A stretch of 64,000 nucleotides of DNA, from the NCBI RefSeq assembly GCF_000093085.1, contig NC_014219.1:310001-374000 (forward strand), given 5' to 3'. Source of the DNA: [Bacillus] selenitireducens MLS10. Its GTDB lineage: Bacteria > Bacillota > Bacilli > Bacillales > Salisediminibacteriaceae. The translations under genes were made by a program, and so were the position numbers. The notes beneath the pieces are model-generated. The model had not been told where the DNA came from. It ran no database searches and saw only the letters and a list, made by a program, of their open reading frames with translations. This document shows, in pieces, positions 44,278 to 54,216 of the stretch (its first letter is position 1; each line of letters starts with the position of its first letter).

Positions 44278-44973
44278 ATGACCCTTTCAAAACTGAAACA
44301 AGAGGTATGTGAAGCGAATAAAGCACTGCCGAAACATGGCCTGGTCACCTTCACCTGGGGGAATGTCAGTGGAATTGACCGAGAACAGGGACTCGTTGTC
44401 ATTAAGCCGAGCGGTGTTGCGTATGAGGATTTGACGCCAGAATCGATGGTGGTCGTGAACCTTGACGGGGAGGTTGTCGAAGGTGAGCTGAAGCAGTCGT
44501 CGGACACGCCAACCCACGTCTGCCTTTATAACCACTTTGAATCGATCGGCGGCATCGTGCACACCCATTCACCGAATGCGACCAGCTGGGCGCAGGCAGG
44601 GAAAGAACTGATTGCGCTTGGCACGACACAGGCTGATTACTTTTACGGGGATGTTCCTTGTACGAGAGCGATGACGAATGAGGAGATCGAAACAGCTTAT
44701 GAACGAGAAACGGGCCTTGTGATTGTGGAGACGTTTACGAAACGCAACCTCGATCCGGTCGCAATGCCGGGTGTGCTTGTGCACAGTCACGCGCCTTTTG
44801 CCTGGGGCACGTCTCCTGAGGATGCGGTTCACAATGCCGTGGTCCTTGAAGAGTGTGCCAAGATGGCGATGCAGAGCCTGCAGTTGAATGCCGGAGCACC
44901 CCGCATGAACCAGGCGCTTCTCGACAAGCACTATTTGAGGAAGCACGGGAAGAATGCGTATTACGGACAGTGA
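44278..44973 (+). CDS. araD: L-ribulose-5-phosphate 4-epimerase
   Basis: The 231-residue class II aldolase-fold epimerase converts L-ribulose-5-P to D-xylulose-5-P. It shows [15 protein letters not shown], the zinc-binding HTHSPNAT, and a third His in [13 protein letters not shown]. Length matches E. coli AraD (231). AAGAGGTG precedes the ATG at 44278. It is followed at 25 bases by araB. Confidence 0.95.
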   Translation: MTLSKLKQEVCEANKALPKHGLVTFTWGNVSGIDREQGLVVIKPSGVAYEDLTPESMVVVNLDGEVVEGELKQSSDTPTHVCLYNHFESIGGIVHTHSPNATSWAQAGKELIALGTTQADYFYGDVPCTRAMTNEEIETAYERETGLVIVETFTKRNLDPVAMPGVLVHSHAPFAWGTSPEDAVHNAVVLEECAKMAMQSLQLNAGAPRMNQALLDKHYLRKHGKNAYYGQ

Positions 44974-44998
44974 AGAGCGTTGAATGGAGGGAACGGCA

Positions 44999-46657
44999 AT
45001 GACAAAGTATGCAATAGGGATTGATTACGGCACACAGTCAGGGCGGGCTGTCCTCGTTTCACTGGCGGATGGCACGGAAGTGGCGGATCACGTGACGGAC
45101 TATCCACACGGCGTGATGGATGAAACACTGCCTGATCCAACGGTCAAGCTCGGTTATGAATGGGCCTTGCAGCATCCGAAAGATTATCTGGCTGTGATTG
45201 AACAGTCGGTGCCTGCGGTGATGAAGGCGTCGGGAATTGATCCGGCGGATGTCGTCGGGATCGGCATTGATTTCACGGCGTGTACGATGCTGCCGGTAAA
45301 CGAAGAAGGGACGCCTCTGTGCCTCATGGATCAGTGGAAACAGAATCCGCACAGCTGGGTGAAGCTCTGGAAGCACCATGCCTCACAGCCACATGCAAAC
45401 CGGATTAACGAAGTGGCAGATAAACGGGGAGAAGCCTTTTTGCCTCGTTACGGCGGGAAACTCTCATCCGAATGGATGCTTGCGAAATCGTATCAGATTC
45501 TCGAAGAGGCCCCGGAGATTTATGAAGAGGCCGACCGGTTCGTCGAAGCGACGGACTGGGTGATTTGGCAGCTGAGTGGCGCATTTCTCCGCAACAGCTG
45601 TACGGCCGGCTATAAATCGGCCTGGCATAAAAAAGACGGCTATCCGTCTGAGGGCTTCTTTGAGGCCGTCGATCCGGGACTGAAGGATCTGGCTTCCACG
45701 AAGCTGAAAGGGGACGTGGTTCCTCTCGGTACGAAGGCAGGCGGCTTGACGAAAGAAATGGCTGCGATCACCGGACTTCCGGAAGGTCTGGCAATTGCCG
45801 TCGGGAATGTCGATGCCCATGCAGCGGTTCCGGCCGTCGGGGTCGTGGACGATGGCAAAATGGTGATGGCGATGGGAACGTCGATCTGTCACATGGTCCT
45901 CGGGAAAGAGGAAGTGCAAGTGGAAGGCATGGCGGGCGTCGTGGAAGACGGGATTATCCCGGGCTACTTCGGGTACGAAGCGGGTCAGTCGGCGGTGGGA
46001 GACATTTTCGGCTGGTTTACGGACCGCTCAGTCCCGGGCTACGTGGAAGAAGAAGCGAAGCGGCAAGGGATGAATGTCCATCAGTATCTCGAGAAAAAAG
46101 CGTCCGCTTATCAGCCCGGGGAGACAGGACTCCTTGCCCTCGACTGGTGGAACGGCAACCGCTCTGTGCTCGTTGATACGGAACTCGGGGGTATGATGCT
46201 CGGCATGACGCTTCAGACGAAACCTGAAGAAATGTACCGGGCGCTGTTGGAAGCGACGGCCTTTGGGACACGGATTATTATCGATGCGTTCCATGAAAAC
46301 GGCGTCCCGGTAGATGAACTGTATGCATGCGGCGGCCTGCCGCAGAAAAATCCGCTCCTCATGCAGATCTATGCAGATGTGACAAACCGGACGATCAAAG
46401 TGGCGGATTCCACGCAGACGCCGGCTCTTGGAGCGGCCATGTTCGCAGCGGTGGCCGCAGGCAAAGAAGCAGGCGGCTTTGATACGATTCTCGATGCGGC
46501 AGGGAAGATGGGCCGTGTCAAAGAGGAACAGTATGATCCGAACCCGGAGGCTGTCGTTGTCTATGACAAGCTGTACCAGGAATACAAACGCCTCCATGAC
46601 TATTTCGGAAGAGGCGGCAATGATGTGATGAAGAGATTGAAAGCCTGGCGGACATAA
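44999..46657 (+). CDS. araB: L-ribulokinase
   Basis: The 552-residue FGGY-type kinase phosphorylates L-ribulose. Motifs: [15 protein letters not shown] at the N-terminus (phosphate 1), [25 protein letters not shown], and [20 protein letters not shown] with [13 protein letters not shown] near the end. GGAGGG precedes ATG 44999; 44984 is an in-frame alternative without a site. Confidence 0.95.
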   Translation: MTKYAIGIDYGTQSGRAVLVSLADGTEVADHVTDYPHGVMDETLPDPTVKLGYEWALQHPKDYLAVIEQSVPAVMKASGIDPADVVGIGIDFTACTMLPVNEEGTPLCLMDQWKQNPHSWVKLWKHHASQPHANRINEVADKRGEAFLPRYGGKLSSEWMLAKSYQILEEAPEIYEEADRFVEATDWVIWQLSGAFLRNSCTAGYKSAWHKKDGYPSEGFFEAVDPGLKDLASTKLKGDVVPLGTKAGGLTKEMAAITGLPEGLAIAVGNVDAHAAVPAVGVVDDGKMVMAMGTSICHMVLGKEEVQVEGMAGVVEDGIIPGYFGYEAGQSAVGDIFGWFTDRSVPGYVEEEAKRQGMNVHQYLEKKASAYQPGETGLLALDWWNGNRSVLVDTELGGMMLGMTLQTKPEEMYRALLEATAFGTRIIIDAFHENGVPVDELYACGGLPQKNPLLMQIYADVTNRTIKVADSTQTPALGAAMFAAVAAGKEAGGFDTILDAAGKMGRVKEEQYDPNPEAVVVYDKLYQEYKRLHDYFGRGGNDVMKRLKAWRT

Positions 46658-46693
46658 ATCATCCGTCTCATGACAGAACTGGAGGTATGATTG

Positions 46694-48172
46694 ATGATAA
46701 ACAGACCGTATTCATTTTGGTTTCTGACCGGGAGTCAGCACCTGTATGGGCCGGAGACCCTGGATCAGGTGGCGGCACAGTCAGAAGAAATAATCGATGG
46801 ATTAAATGAGGCGGGATTACCATTTCCGATTGAAGCGAAACAGGTGTTAACCAACTCGGATGACATCAGGGACGTGATCATTGCAGCAAACGCCGATCCG
46901 TCTTGCGCAGGTGTCATTACCTGGATGCATACGTTTTCCCCTTCGAAAATCTGGATCAGAGGCCTGCAGTTATTGCAAAAGCCGATGCTTCATCTGAATA
47001 CCCAGCATAACCGGGATATCCCGTGGGATCAGATTGACATGGATTTCATGAACCTCAACCAGTCTGCACACGGCGACCGGGAGTTCGGTTCCGTTGTGAC
47101 CCGCCTGGGCATTGACCGCAAAGTCGTTGTCGGGCATTGGCAACACCCGGATGTGCAGGCGGATATCTCGTCCTGGATGGTCACGGCGATGGGGCACCAG
47201 GAGAGTTATCACGTGAAAGTGGCGCGCTTCGGGGATAACATGCGCAGGGTTGCGGTTACTGACGGCGACAAAGTCGAAGCGCAGAACGTGTTCGGCTGGA
47301 CAGTGGACGGCTTCGGTGTAGGTGATCTGGTTGCATACATCGACAAGGTGACGGATGAAGAAACAGAATCGCTCTTCGATGAGTATGATAAACTGTACCG
47401 CATCAGTGATGAGATCAAACAGACGCCGGCGTTGAAGCAGTCGGTTCTCGAACAGGCGAGAATCGAGCTTGGCATGAAGGCATTCCTTGATACAGAAGGC
47501 TATAACGCCTTCACGACAACCTTCGAAGACCTGCACGGGATGAAGCAGTTGCCTGGTCTCGCGGCACAGCGGCTCATGGCGCAGGGATACGGTTTCGCCG
47601 GCGAAGGGGACTGGAAAACAGCTGCGCTCCTCAGGTTGATGAAAGTGATGGCCGGGCATGAACAGACGACCTTTATGGAAGATTATACGTATCACTTTGA
47701 ACCGGATAACGAAATGGTACTCGGCTCCCACATGCTTGAGGTTTGTCCGACCGTTGCCGAAGACAAGCCTGAAATCAAGGTGCATCCCCTTGGCATCGGC
47801 GGCAAGGACGATCCGGCAAGGCTCGTCTTTAACGGGCAGGGTGGCAAGGGCGTCAACGTGTCGCTTGTGGATATCGGAACCAGGTTCCGACTGATCATCA
47901 GTGAAGTGGAGGCACAGGTCCCGGACAAAGAAACACCGGAACTGCCGGTGGCGAAGCTCCTTTGGAAACCGGAACCGTCGCTGTCGACGGCGACGGCGGC
48001 CTGGGTGCATGCGGGCGGCGCGCATCATACCGTTTTGACCTTTTCACTCACGGTGGATCAGATGCTCGACTGGGCAGAGATGCACGGGATTGAGGCGGCT
48101 GTCATTAACGGCGAAACGGATATCCACCAGTTCAAAAAAGAGTTGAAGTGGAACGAACTTGTATGGAAATAA
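46694..48172 (+). CDS. araA: L-arabinose isomerase
   Basis: A 492-residue isomerase converting L-arabinose to L-ribulose. It begins with FWFLTGSQHLYG, and has TWMHTFSPSKIWI, NTQHNRDIPW, the metal-site Glu/His residues in FAGEGDWKTAALLR, MEDYTYHFEP and GGAHHTVLT. GGAGGT lies 7 bases before ATG 46694. It completes the araDBA set, although the order here is D-B-A and differs from the araABD of B. subtilis. Confidence 0.96.
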   Translation: MINRPYSFWFLTGSQHLYGPETLDQVAAQSEEIIDGLNEAGLPFPIEAKQVLTNSDDIRDVIIAANADPSCAGVITWMHTFSPSKIWIRGLQLLQKPMLHLNTQHNRDIPWDQIDMDFMNLNQSAHGDREFGSVVTRLGIDRKVVVGHWQHPDVQADISSWMVTAMGHQESYHVKVARFGDNMRRVAVTDGDKVEAQNVFGWTVDGFGVGDLVAYIDKVTDEETESLFDEYDKLYRISDEIKQTPALKQSVLEQARIELGMKAFLDTEGYNAFTTTFEDLHGMKQLPGLAAQRLMAQGYGFAGEGDWKTAALLRLMKVMAGHEQTTFMEDYTYHFEPDNEMVLGSHMLEVCPTVAEDKPEIKVHPLGIGGKDDPARLVFNGQGGKGVNVSLVDIGTRFRLIISEVEAQVPDKETPELPVAKLLWKPEPSLSTATAAWVHAGGAHHTVLTFSLTVDQMLDWAEMHGIEAAVINGETDIHQFKKELKWNELVWK

Positions 48173-48261
48173 GCTGAATGAAACTGTGACAGCTTTGTAA
48201 CAGTTCATTAAATCCTTGTAAAATCAATCATTTACTGTTCTATAGGCCTGTGAAGCTGTGC

Positions 48262-48283
48262 TATACTATTTGTACGGACAAAT
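48262..48283 (+). promoter_or_regulatory. araR promoter with a near-perfect AraR box
   Basis: TATACT (48262-48267) with TTCTAT 18 bases upstream as a weak -35. Directly downstream ATTTGTACGGACAAAT (48268-48283) is a near-perfect palindrome matching the Bacillus AraR consensus. This implies autorepression of araR. Confidence 0.75.
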
Positions 48284-48330
48284 CGCAACAAAATCGATTT
48301 TTCCCGAATATACGCAAATGAGGTGCCCCT

Positions 48331-49449
48331 ATGGAGCCTAAATATAATCAGGTGAAAAACAGTATACGTTCAAAAATTTTGCAGGGATATTTTAAGCCGC
48401 ATGAAAAAATCGGCTCTGAAAGCGAACTGATGCAGTCGTATGAGGTGAGTCGTCATACGGTGCGAAAAGCCATTGATGATCTCGTCAATGAAGGATGGAT
48501 CTATAAGAAGCAGGGGGCCGGTACATTCTGTGCCGAGCGCTCTGTTTCATCAGATGCCGTGTCCAATGGCACGAAGAACATCGCGGTCATTACGACGTAC
48601 TTCTCGGACTATATATTTCCGACGATTATCCGCGGGATCGAGGGATATCTGAGTGCGAACGGGTATCAGATGACGGTATTCAGTACGAACAATGATCCGG
48701 ATCTCGAGCGGAAATATCTGGAGACGGTGCTGTCCGGTCAGTTTGACGGTTTGATTATTGAACCGACGAAAAGCGCGCTCCCGAATCCGAACATCAACTA
48801 TTATTTAAACATCGAGCGCCTCGGTATTCCGTACGTGATGATCAACGCCTACTACGAAGAGCTCGAACCGGTGCATCTGATCATGAATGATGCAGAAGGC
48901 GGCAGGATTGCGACGAGGCAGGTCATTGACGAAGGACACAAGCAGATTCTCGGTTTCTTTAAGAATGATGATATTCAGGGGATCAAGCGGATGAAAGGGT
49001 TTATTAAGGCCCACCGGGAAAGCGGTCTGCAGATTACACCGCAAAATATCGTGACCTATACAACGGAAACGAGGAAGAAGGATCCGGTGGAGAGGCTGAA
49101 GGAGAAAATGAAGGTCCGTCACGAGCGGCCGACAGCCATCGTCTGTTATAACGATCAGCTTGCCGTGATACTGCTCGACGTCCTGAGAGATTTAAATCTG
49201 TCCATCCCGGGCGATGTTTCCGTCATCGGATTTGATGATTCGTTCCTTTCTGTGGCATCAGAAGTGAAATTGACCACGGTAAAGCACCCGAAAGAGCGGA
49301 TGGGTGTGGACGCGGCAAAACTGATCGATCAGCTGATCAGGGAAAAAGAAGATCCGACGGTGTCCAAAAAAGCCAGTTCAATTGTATATGAACCGGAACT
49401 GGTTGTACGGAACTCCACGAAGGATCTGAAAATAAAAGAGGTGAACTGA
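48331..49449 (+). CDS. araR: AraR arabinose-responsive repressor
   Basis: The 372-residue protein is the AraR chimera: an N-terminal GntR-type winged helix (KNSIRSKILQGYFKPHEKIGSESELMQSYEVSRHTVRKAIDDL) joined to a LacI-type sugar-binding domain (NIAVITTYFSDYIFPTIIRGIEGYL, SVIGFDDSFLSVASEVKLTTVKHP). L-arabinose should release it from the boxes at 37213, 37491, 37619 and 48268. It has its own promoter and is followed after 2 bases by araM. Confidence 0.93.
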   Translation: MEPKYNQVKNSIRSKILQGYFKPHEKIGSESELMQSYEVSRHTVRKAIDDLVNEGWIYKKQGAGTFCAERSVSSDAVSNGTKNIAVITTYFSDYIFPTIIRGIEGYLSANGYQMTVFSTNNDPDLERKYLETVLSGQFDGLIIEPTKSALPNPNINYYLNIERLGIPYVMINAYYEELEPVHLIMNDAEGGRIATRQVIDEGHKQILGFFKNDDIQGIKRMKGFIKAHRESGLQITPQNIVTYTTETRKKDPVERLKEKMKVRHERPTAIVCYNDQLAVILLDVLRDLNLSIPGDVSVIGFDDSFLSVASEVKLTTVKHPKERMGVDAAKLIDQLIREKEDPTVSKKASSIVYEPELVVRNSTKDLKIKEVN

Positions 49450-49451
49450 GA

Positions 49452-50618
49452 ATGAGTCTGGATGTAACCGACTGGTATAACCGGTCATCATCAGGCTGCT
49501 CCTGCGGTCATACGCATTACGGGCTGACCGTTGACACCTTTTCCATCAGGAACGGGGCCTTATATGAGCTTCGTTCTTATTTATTGGATAAGGGGTGGAG
49601 AGATGTGCATCTTGTCTCAGATGCACAGACGAATGAGGCGGCAGGAGAAAAGCTTGTAAGGTATTTGTCAGAAGAAATAAATGTGGAACGAACGACAGTG
49701 TTGCCGGATCGAAACGGGGATGTGATTGCCGATGAACAGGCGATCATGCAAGTCATCACCGAAGCCTCCCGTGAAGCGGATGTTTTCATCGCAGTTGGTG
49801 CAGGAACGGTTCATGATATTACCCGCTTTGCCTCTCACACCGTCGGGAAGCCGTTTATCGCGGTTCCAACGGCTCCGTCAGTGGACGGCTTTAACTCGAT
49901 GGGAGCCCCCATCGTACTCAGAAAGAAAAAGATCACGTATCAGACACAGGCCCCGGTGGCTCTCTTCGCGGATCTCGATGTCCTGCGGGAGGCGCCCCGT
50001 GCCATGACGGCAGCGGGATTTGCCGATATTCTCGGGAAGTATACGTCCCTCACTGACTGGTCATTCGGAGCGGTTATGGCAGGTGAGCCCTACTGCCCGG
50101 CTGCGGCCAGGATGACACAGGAGGCCCTCGATCAGGCCGTGTCCGCAAAAGACGAGATTCGTATGGGTACGTCTTTCGGGATGGAACAGTTATTCGAAGC
50201 GCTGTTAAAGTCGGGCATGGCCATGTCTCTATTCGGCAGGTCCCATCCGGCTTCTGGCGGTGAGCACCACCTGTCCCATTACTGGGAGATGGCCTTTCTT
50301 GAAGAAGGGCGCAAACAGCTCCTGCACGGAGAGAAAGTCGGTGTGGCTACGGGCCTGATTGCGGATCTGTACCACGGGGAAGTCCTGGAGAAAGTATTCA
50401 GGGATCCGGCTCTTGATGCAGGACAGAGAAAGGGAATTGAGGCCCTGATCGGTCAGCTGCCGACGGGTGAGGAGATCCGGATGATGCTGAAGGCTGCAGG
50501 CGGTAAAACGAGCCTGGCAGAACTGAATATTGAACCGGCGCTTTATGAAAAAAGTAAAGCGCACGCACATACGCTGCGTGATCGCAAGACGATGCTTCAC
50601 TACCTGAACACGGTCTGA
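49452..50618 (+). CDS. araM: sn-glycerol-1-phosphate dehydrogenase (AraM/EgsA)
   Basis: A 388-residue metal- and NAD(P)H-dependent enzyme that makes glycerol-1-phosphate from dihydroxyacetone phosphate. It has the nucleotide loop GAGTVHDITRFAS, AVPTAPSVDGFNS, the metal ligands Asp in GFADILGKYTS and His in HPASGGEHHLSHYWEM. B. subtilis AraM makes the G1P backbone of heptaprenylglyceryl lipids and also lies in the ara operon, so the link is conserved though unexplained by arabinose use. It is coupled to araR and ends at a strong terminator. Confidence 0.92.
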   Translation: MSLDVTDWYNRSSSGCSCGHTHYGLTVDTFSIRNGALYELRSYLLDKGWRDVHLVSDAQTNEAAGEKLVRYLSEEINVERTTVLPDRNGDVIADEQAIMQVITEASREADVFIAVGAGTVHDITRFASHTVGKPFIAVPTAPSVDGFNSMGAPIVLRKKKITYQTQAPVALFADLDVLREAPRAMTAAGFADILGKYTSLTDWSFGAVMAGEPYCPAAARMTQEALDQAVSAKDEIRMGTSFGMEQLFEALLKSGMAMSLFGRSHPASGGEHHLSHYWEMAFLEEGRKQLLHGEKVGVATGLIADLYHGEVLEKVFRDPALDAGQRKGIEALIGQLPTGEEIRMMLKAAGGKTSLAELNIEPALYEKSKAHAHTLRDRKTMLHYLNTV

Positions 50619-50700
50619 ATGATCCTGTCATGCAGAAAAGATAACTTCCATGATCAAATATATAATTTATTAAAGCAGTTACACACTCCTCTAGTGACAT

Positions 50701-50746
50701 GAAAGCCCCCTTGATGTCAGACAATGTCTGGATCAAGGGGGCTTTC
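50701..50746. terminator. Strong bidirectional terminator between araM and selD
   Basis: GAAAGCCCCCTTGAT pairs perfectly with ATCAAGGGGGCTTTC; the loop holds CAGAC/GTCTG. The adjoining stretch 50619-50700 shows no gene. Confidence 0.9.
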
Positions 50747-50758
50747 TGTGTCCGTGTA

Positions 50759-51826
50759 TCAGCGAATCTTGATGGCATGACCTTCAAAATCGGTCACATG
50801 TCCAATGACGGCTGCTTTGAACGTATCCTGCGCCCGGTTATAGGCTTCAACATACGCATCGGCTTCATCTGCCGGCAGGCTGACGAGCAGGCCGCCGCTC
50901 GTAATGGAGTCTGAGAGAATGAGCTGATCCGCAAGTTCAATATGCGGGGCATGTTCCACATGCTCAAGCAAATAGTCGCGGTTTTCACGTCCGCCGCCAG
51001 GAATGACTTTGTTTCTGGCGTGGGATAAGGTGCCGTTGATGACTGGCACGTCTTTGTAGGAAATATGCAGGGTGACATTGCTGCCGCTTGCCATTTCAAA
51101 GCCGTGACCGGTGAGACCGAATCCGGTGACATCCGTGACAGCGTGAGGATGAAAGTCAGCGAGTGTTTCGGCTGCGGTCTTGTTGAGCGTCGCCATCGCG
51201 GTCATGACGTCTTTTTGTTCCTGTTCACTTGCCTTGCCGAATTTAATGGCTGTCGTAATGATGCCTGCTCCGAGAGGTTTTGTCAGGACGAGCTTGTCAC
51301 CGGTTTTCGCACCGACGTTCTTGAAGATCGCGTCGGGATGAACGGTTCCGGTTACGCTCAGGCCGTATTTTGGTTCCTGATCATCAATGGAATGGCCCCC
51401 GGCGAGAACGGCCCCTGATTCCTGGATTTTGTCCGCCCCGCCCCTGAGAATCTCAGCAAGGGTTTCCGGCGGCATCTTTTTGATCGGATATCCGACAATG
51501 TTCAGGGCCGTGACCGGTTTACCGCCCATCGCATAAATGTCACTCAGTGCATTTGCCGCTGCGATCTGGCCAAACATATACGGGTCGTCACAAATTGGCG
51601 TGAAATAATCGATGGACTGCACAATGGCGAGATCGTCCGTCAGTTTAAACACACCGCCATCATCGCTCGTATCAAGACCGACAAGCAGGTTTTCGTTTTT
51701 AGTTCCTTCAGGTAAATGACGCAAGACTTGCGTCAGGTCGGCTGGGCCGATTTTGCAGCCTCAACCGGCTTTCTTTGTTGTTTGAGTGAGGGGTTTATTT
51801 CCCCCGGACAGAATATTCTTTAACAT
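50759..51826 (-). CDS. selD: Selenide, water dikinase, itself a selenoprotein (UGA at codon 22)
   Basis: SelD makes selenophosphate from selenide and ATP for selenocysteine and selenouridine synthesis. The ATG at 51826 has GGAGGTG nine bases upstream. The frame reaches UGA at 51763-51761 and goes on as G-C-K-I-G-P-A-D-L-T. Thus the active-site motif is A-G-U-G-C-K, with Sec where other SelD proteins have Cys or Sec. Downstream are GLDTSDDGGVFKL, NALSDIYAMGGKP, LAGGHSIDDQEPKYGLSVTG and DVTGFGLTGHGFEMA. The full product is 355 residues, the family's usual size; starting after the UGA would remove the catalytic loop. It lies 3' of the rhodanese gene. Confidence 0.95.
51718..51763 (-). promoter_or_regulatory. 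Selenocysteine UGA and following hairpins in selD
   Basis: Right after the UGA (51763-51761) GGCTG (51760-51756) can pair with CAGCC (51744-51740), with GG in the loop. A second hairpin, GACGCAAG/CTTGCGTC, lies at 51734-51718. Either may act in SelB-dependent recoding. Confidence 0.5.
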
Positions 51827-51860
51827 CGGTCAGATGCACCTCCATATCAGGATATACAAA

Positions 51861-52247
51861 TCAGTTGACAGTGCCGTTATAGTCGGAGATACCGCCTTCC
51901 ACAACGATGACTCTGTCATGGTCGAAGCCTGCGTCAATCAGTGCTTCGGCCACTTCTTTACTTCGGTTCTGGGTGTTGCAAAGGATGACGACATCTTCCT
52001 CTTCGTTCAGTAAAGACGGATTATCCATCACGAGCGCCATGGGCATATTCTCAAAGCCCGGAATGGATTCCTCGTCAAACTCGTCCGTTTCCCGGACGTC
52101 GATGTATTGGACGTCGTCTTCAAGTCCTTGTTCAGTCTGTGCTTCGAGATCTGTGGCCGTCATCGTATTGAGACCGTCAAGATCAGCCGTGCCTCCGCAT
52201 GCACCAAGCAGAAAAAGGCCGGACAAAACGATCAGTAATTGTTTCAT
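51861..52247 (-). CDS. Rhodanese-domain lipoprotein
   Basis: A 128-residue lipoprotein (lipobox LGAC, Cys at about residue 16) followed by a rhodanese domain: VQYIDVRETDEFDEESIPG, then the catalytic Cys in VVILCNTQNRS, and RVIVVEGGISDYNG. Rhodaneses carry sulfur or selenium as a persulfide or perselenide on that Cys. It lies on the membrane outer face, just before selD and after the LysR gene, so a selenium-handling role is likely but inferred. AAGGAGG lies six bases before ATG 52247. TATAAT on the minus strand (52283-52278) may give it its own promoter. Confidence 0.85.
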   Translation of the reverse strand: MKQLLIVLSGLFLLGACGGTADLDGLNTMTATDLEAQTEQGLEDDVQYIDVRETDEFDEESIPGFENMPMALVMDNPSLLNEEEDVVILCNTQNRSKEVAEALIDAGFDHDRVIVVEGGISDYNGTVN

Positions 52248-52322
52248 GGTATTCCTCCTTGTTATCGATACATAACCATTATACACGATTCATCTGGAAA
52301 GTGCATCCACTTCACACAAAGG

Positions 52323-53195
52323 TCACATCTGACGGGTGGCGGATTGGATCATAGCCTGGATTAAGGCGTCCGTGTGCGGATGCTGGCTGTTGGCGTGACG
52401 CACCGCGTAGAAGGATCGGTCGGTCGGGAGTTCGCAAAGAATCTTTACATGTTGGGTCATCACCGTATCGAGGGCAAATGACGACACGGCGGTGATCCCG
52501 ATGCCGGATGCCGCAAGAGCGAGAGCTCCGGCGGTATTCGGGACAACGGCAATGACGGGCAGATCATCGAAAGATCCTCCAAAATCGGTGATGGCTTTTT
52601 TTGTCGCACGGAGCGTACCGGAACCCTCTCTGTAGGAAATAAAGCGCTCATTCATCAGATCATCAGCGGAATGGATCGCTGATTTCTCCGGAGTGCCAAC
52701 CAGGACGAGCTGATCCTGGGCGATTTCCGTCGATACAAGGCGGTTATCATCGGGCTTGGACCCGGTAAAGGCAAGGTCAAGCTCGAAATGACGCAACTGT
52801 TCGATCATCTTCGCGGAGGAGTCGAGCGTGATGCAGAGATCCGTTGGATACGCCGAATCCTCAAGGAGGGAAAGTGCCTGTGGAAGAAGATAGGTGCCGG
52901 GAATGGAGCTTGCCCCGACGTGAAGACTTCCCTGTTCACCGGCGTGGCTCAAAGCGGCTTTGTTATAGATGACCTCCCAGTCCTGAAGCAGTTTTTGTCC
53001 CTCGTTAAACAAAATGGCGCCTGACGTCGTCAGGGTCATCGTTTCCCTGTTAAGAAGCGGAAAGCCGGCTTCTTTCTCCAGTGCTTTGATCTGCTTCGTG
53101 ATCGCAGGTTGGGAGATCTTGAGCTTTTGGGCAGTTTGGGAGAAGCTTCGTTCTTCTGCAAGAACAATGAAGGTGTGCAGTCGGTTCAGGTTCAT
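52323..53195 (-). CDS. LysR-family regulator, likely of selenium metabolism
   Basis: A 290-residue LysR protein with the N-terminal helix-turn-helix (NLNRLHTFIVLAEERSFSQTAQKLKISQPAITKQIKALE) and an effector domain (HVGASSIPGTYLLPQALSLL, VPNTAGALALAASGIGI). It is related to CysL/CysB-like regulators of sulfur oxyanion use. Context points to selenium: selD lies downstream on the same strand and an oxyanion-type ABC transporter diverges from it. A 15-bp dyad with the LysR T-N11-A form lies in the shared promoter region. AGGAGG precedes the ATG. Confidence 0.85.
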   Translation of the reverse strand: MNLNRLHTFIVLAEERSFSQTAQKLKISQPAITKQIKALEKEAGFPLLNRETMTLTTSGAILFNEGQKLLQDWEVIYNKAALSHAGEQGSLHVGASSIPGTYLLPQALSLLEDSAYPTDLCITLDSSAKMIEQLRHFELDLAFTGSKPDDNRLVSTEIAQDQLVLVGTPEKSAIHSADDLMNERFISYREGSGTLRATKKAITDFGGSFDDLPVIAVVPNTAGALALAASGIGITAVSSFALDTVMTQHVKILCELPTDRSFYAVRHANSQHPHTDALIQAMIQSATRQM

Positions 53196-53228
53196 AACAA
53201 CCTCCTTATAAATGAATGGAATGGATTT

Positions 53229-53246
53229 ATAACTATATGTTATACT
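53229..53246. promoter_or_regulatory. LysR-type dyad overlapping the transporter promoter
   Basis: ATAAC-TATAT-GTTAT (53229-53243) is a T-N11-A dyad. It overlaps an extended -10, TGTTATACT (53238-53246), for the transporter operon on the plus strand. The LysR gene lies 34 bases to the left. Confidence 0.55.
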
Positions 53247-53340
53247 ATGTGCGAAAAGGTGAGAACCGTTACATAATCAGGGCATCTGCCGGTGTTAATC
53301 CGGTTATGTTGTCTATTTTACAACAGAAAGGTTGATGAAT

Positions 53341-54210
53341 GTGAAGCGATCGTTGTTTATTTTAAGTGGACTGTTCCTGCTTGGCGCTTGTGGGAATGAA
53401 CAGGAGGAACCGTTCGAAGTCGCCGTCATTCCGTCACAGTCCATCGGGGAAATGCAGGAAGGGCTTGATCTGCTTGAGGCAGAGCTTGAAGCAGCGCTTG
53501 GGAGAGTTGTCAAAGTGGAGCACTATCCGAACTATAATGCGGTGGTGGAGGCCATCAATCACAGTCATATCGATCTCGCTTATGTGGGGCCTGTGACGTA
53601 CCTCATCGCCAGAAATCAGAGTGGGGCTGAGGCAGTTCTGACTCAATCCATCAATGGATCGCCTTATTATCATTCCTATATCAAAGCGCATGTGGACGCT
53701 CCGTGGGATACTCTCGATGAGCTGTTGGCAGATGTGGGTGACGTGTCATTTGCTTTTGGCAGTCATTCCTCGACGTCAGGTTTTACGGTACCGGGGTATG
53801 AGTTGATGAATCAGGGGGTGTACCGTGATGAGAATGACCATGACTTTATAGACGTCCGCTTTACCGGTTCGCATGACATTACAGCCCAGGCCCTCCTCAG
53901 TCAGGACGTGGATGCAGGAGCCATTGACAGTGCGATTTATCACGCACTCGTCGAAGAGGGGTCTGTGGATGACAGCCGGCTGAAGACGATTTGGGAATCG
54001 GAGCCGCTTTATCAATATCCGTGGATCGTCCCTTCTGATAAGGATGAAGACGAGATCGAAGCCATTCAGGAAGCGTTTCTTGCGATCGAAGAGCCGGAGA
54101 TTTTACGGATTTTCGGAGGTGCAGATGCCTTTGTCCTGGCAGATGTGGCCAATTATGAAGGGATCGAGGATGCGGCCCGGGCCGTGGGGCTTCTTGATGA
54201 TGAGGAGTAA
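53341..54210 (+). CDS. PhnD-like oxyanion-binding lipoprotein, candidate selenium-oxyanion receptor
   Basis: The 289-residue lipoprotein (lipobox LGAC, Cys at about residue 17) belongs to the PhnD/SsuA/transferrin-like binding proteins: VAVIPSQSIGEMQEGLDLLEAELEAAL, the ligand-site stretch HIDLAYVGPVTYLIA, FAFGSHSSTSGFTVPGY and GAIDSAIYHALV. PhnD relatives bind phosphonate or phosphite, but a subgroup found beside selenium genes has been proposed to bind selenate. Position opposite the LysR-selD group favours the latter; this is an inference. The GTG at 53341 has AAAGG nine bases upstream, and gives the best signal peptide. Confidence 0.8.
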   Translation: MKRSLFILSGLFLLGACGNEQEEPFEVAVIPSQSIGEMQEGLDLLEAELEAALGRVVKVEHYPNYNAVVEAINHSHIDLAYVGPVTYLIARNQSGAEAVLTQSINGSPYYHSYIKAHVDAPWDTLDELLADVGDVSFAFGSHSSTSGFTVPGYELMNQGVYRDENDHDFIDVRFTGSHDITAQALLSQDVDAGAIDSAIYHALVEEGSVDDSRLKTIWESEPLYQYPWIVPSDKDEDEIEAIQEAFLAIEEPEILRIFGGADAFVLADVANYEGIEDAARAVGLLDDEE

Positions 54211-54216
54211 ACCGTG

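Noticed and set aside
46970-48028. Long minus-strand frame (352 codons) across araA
   Set aside because: Antisense of L-arabinose isomerase; no start signal or domain.
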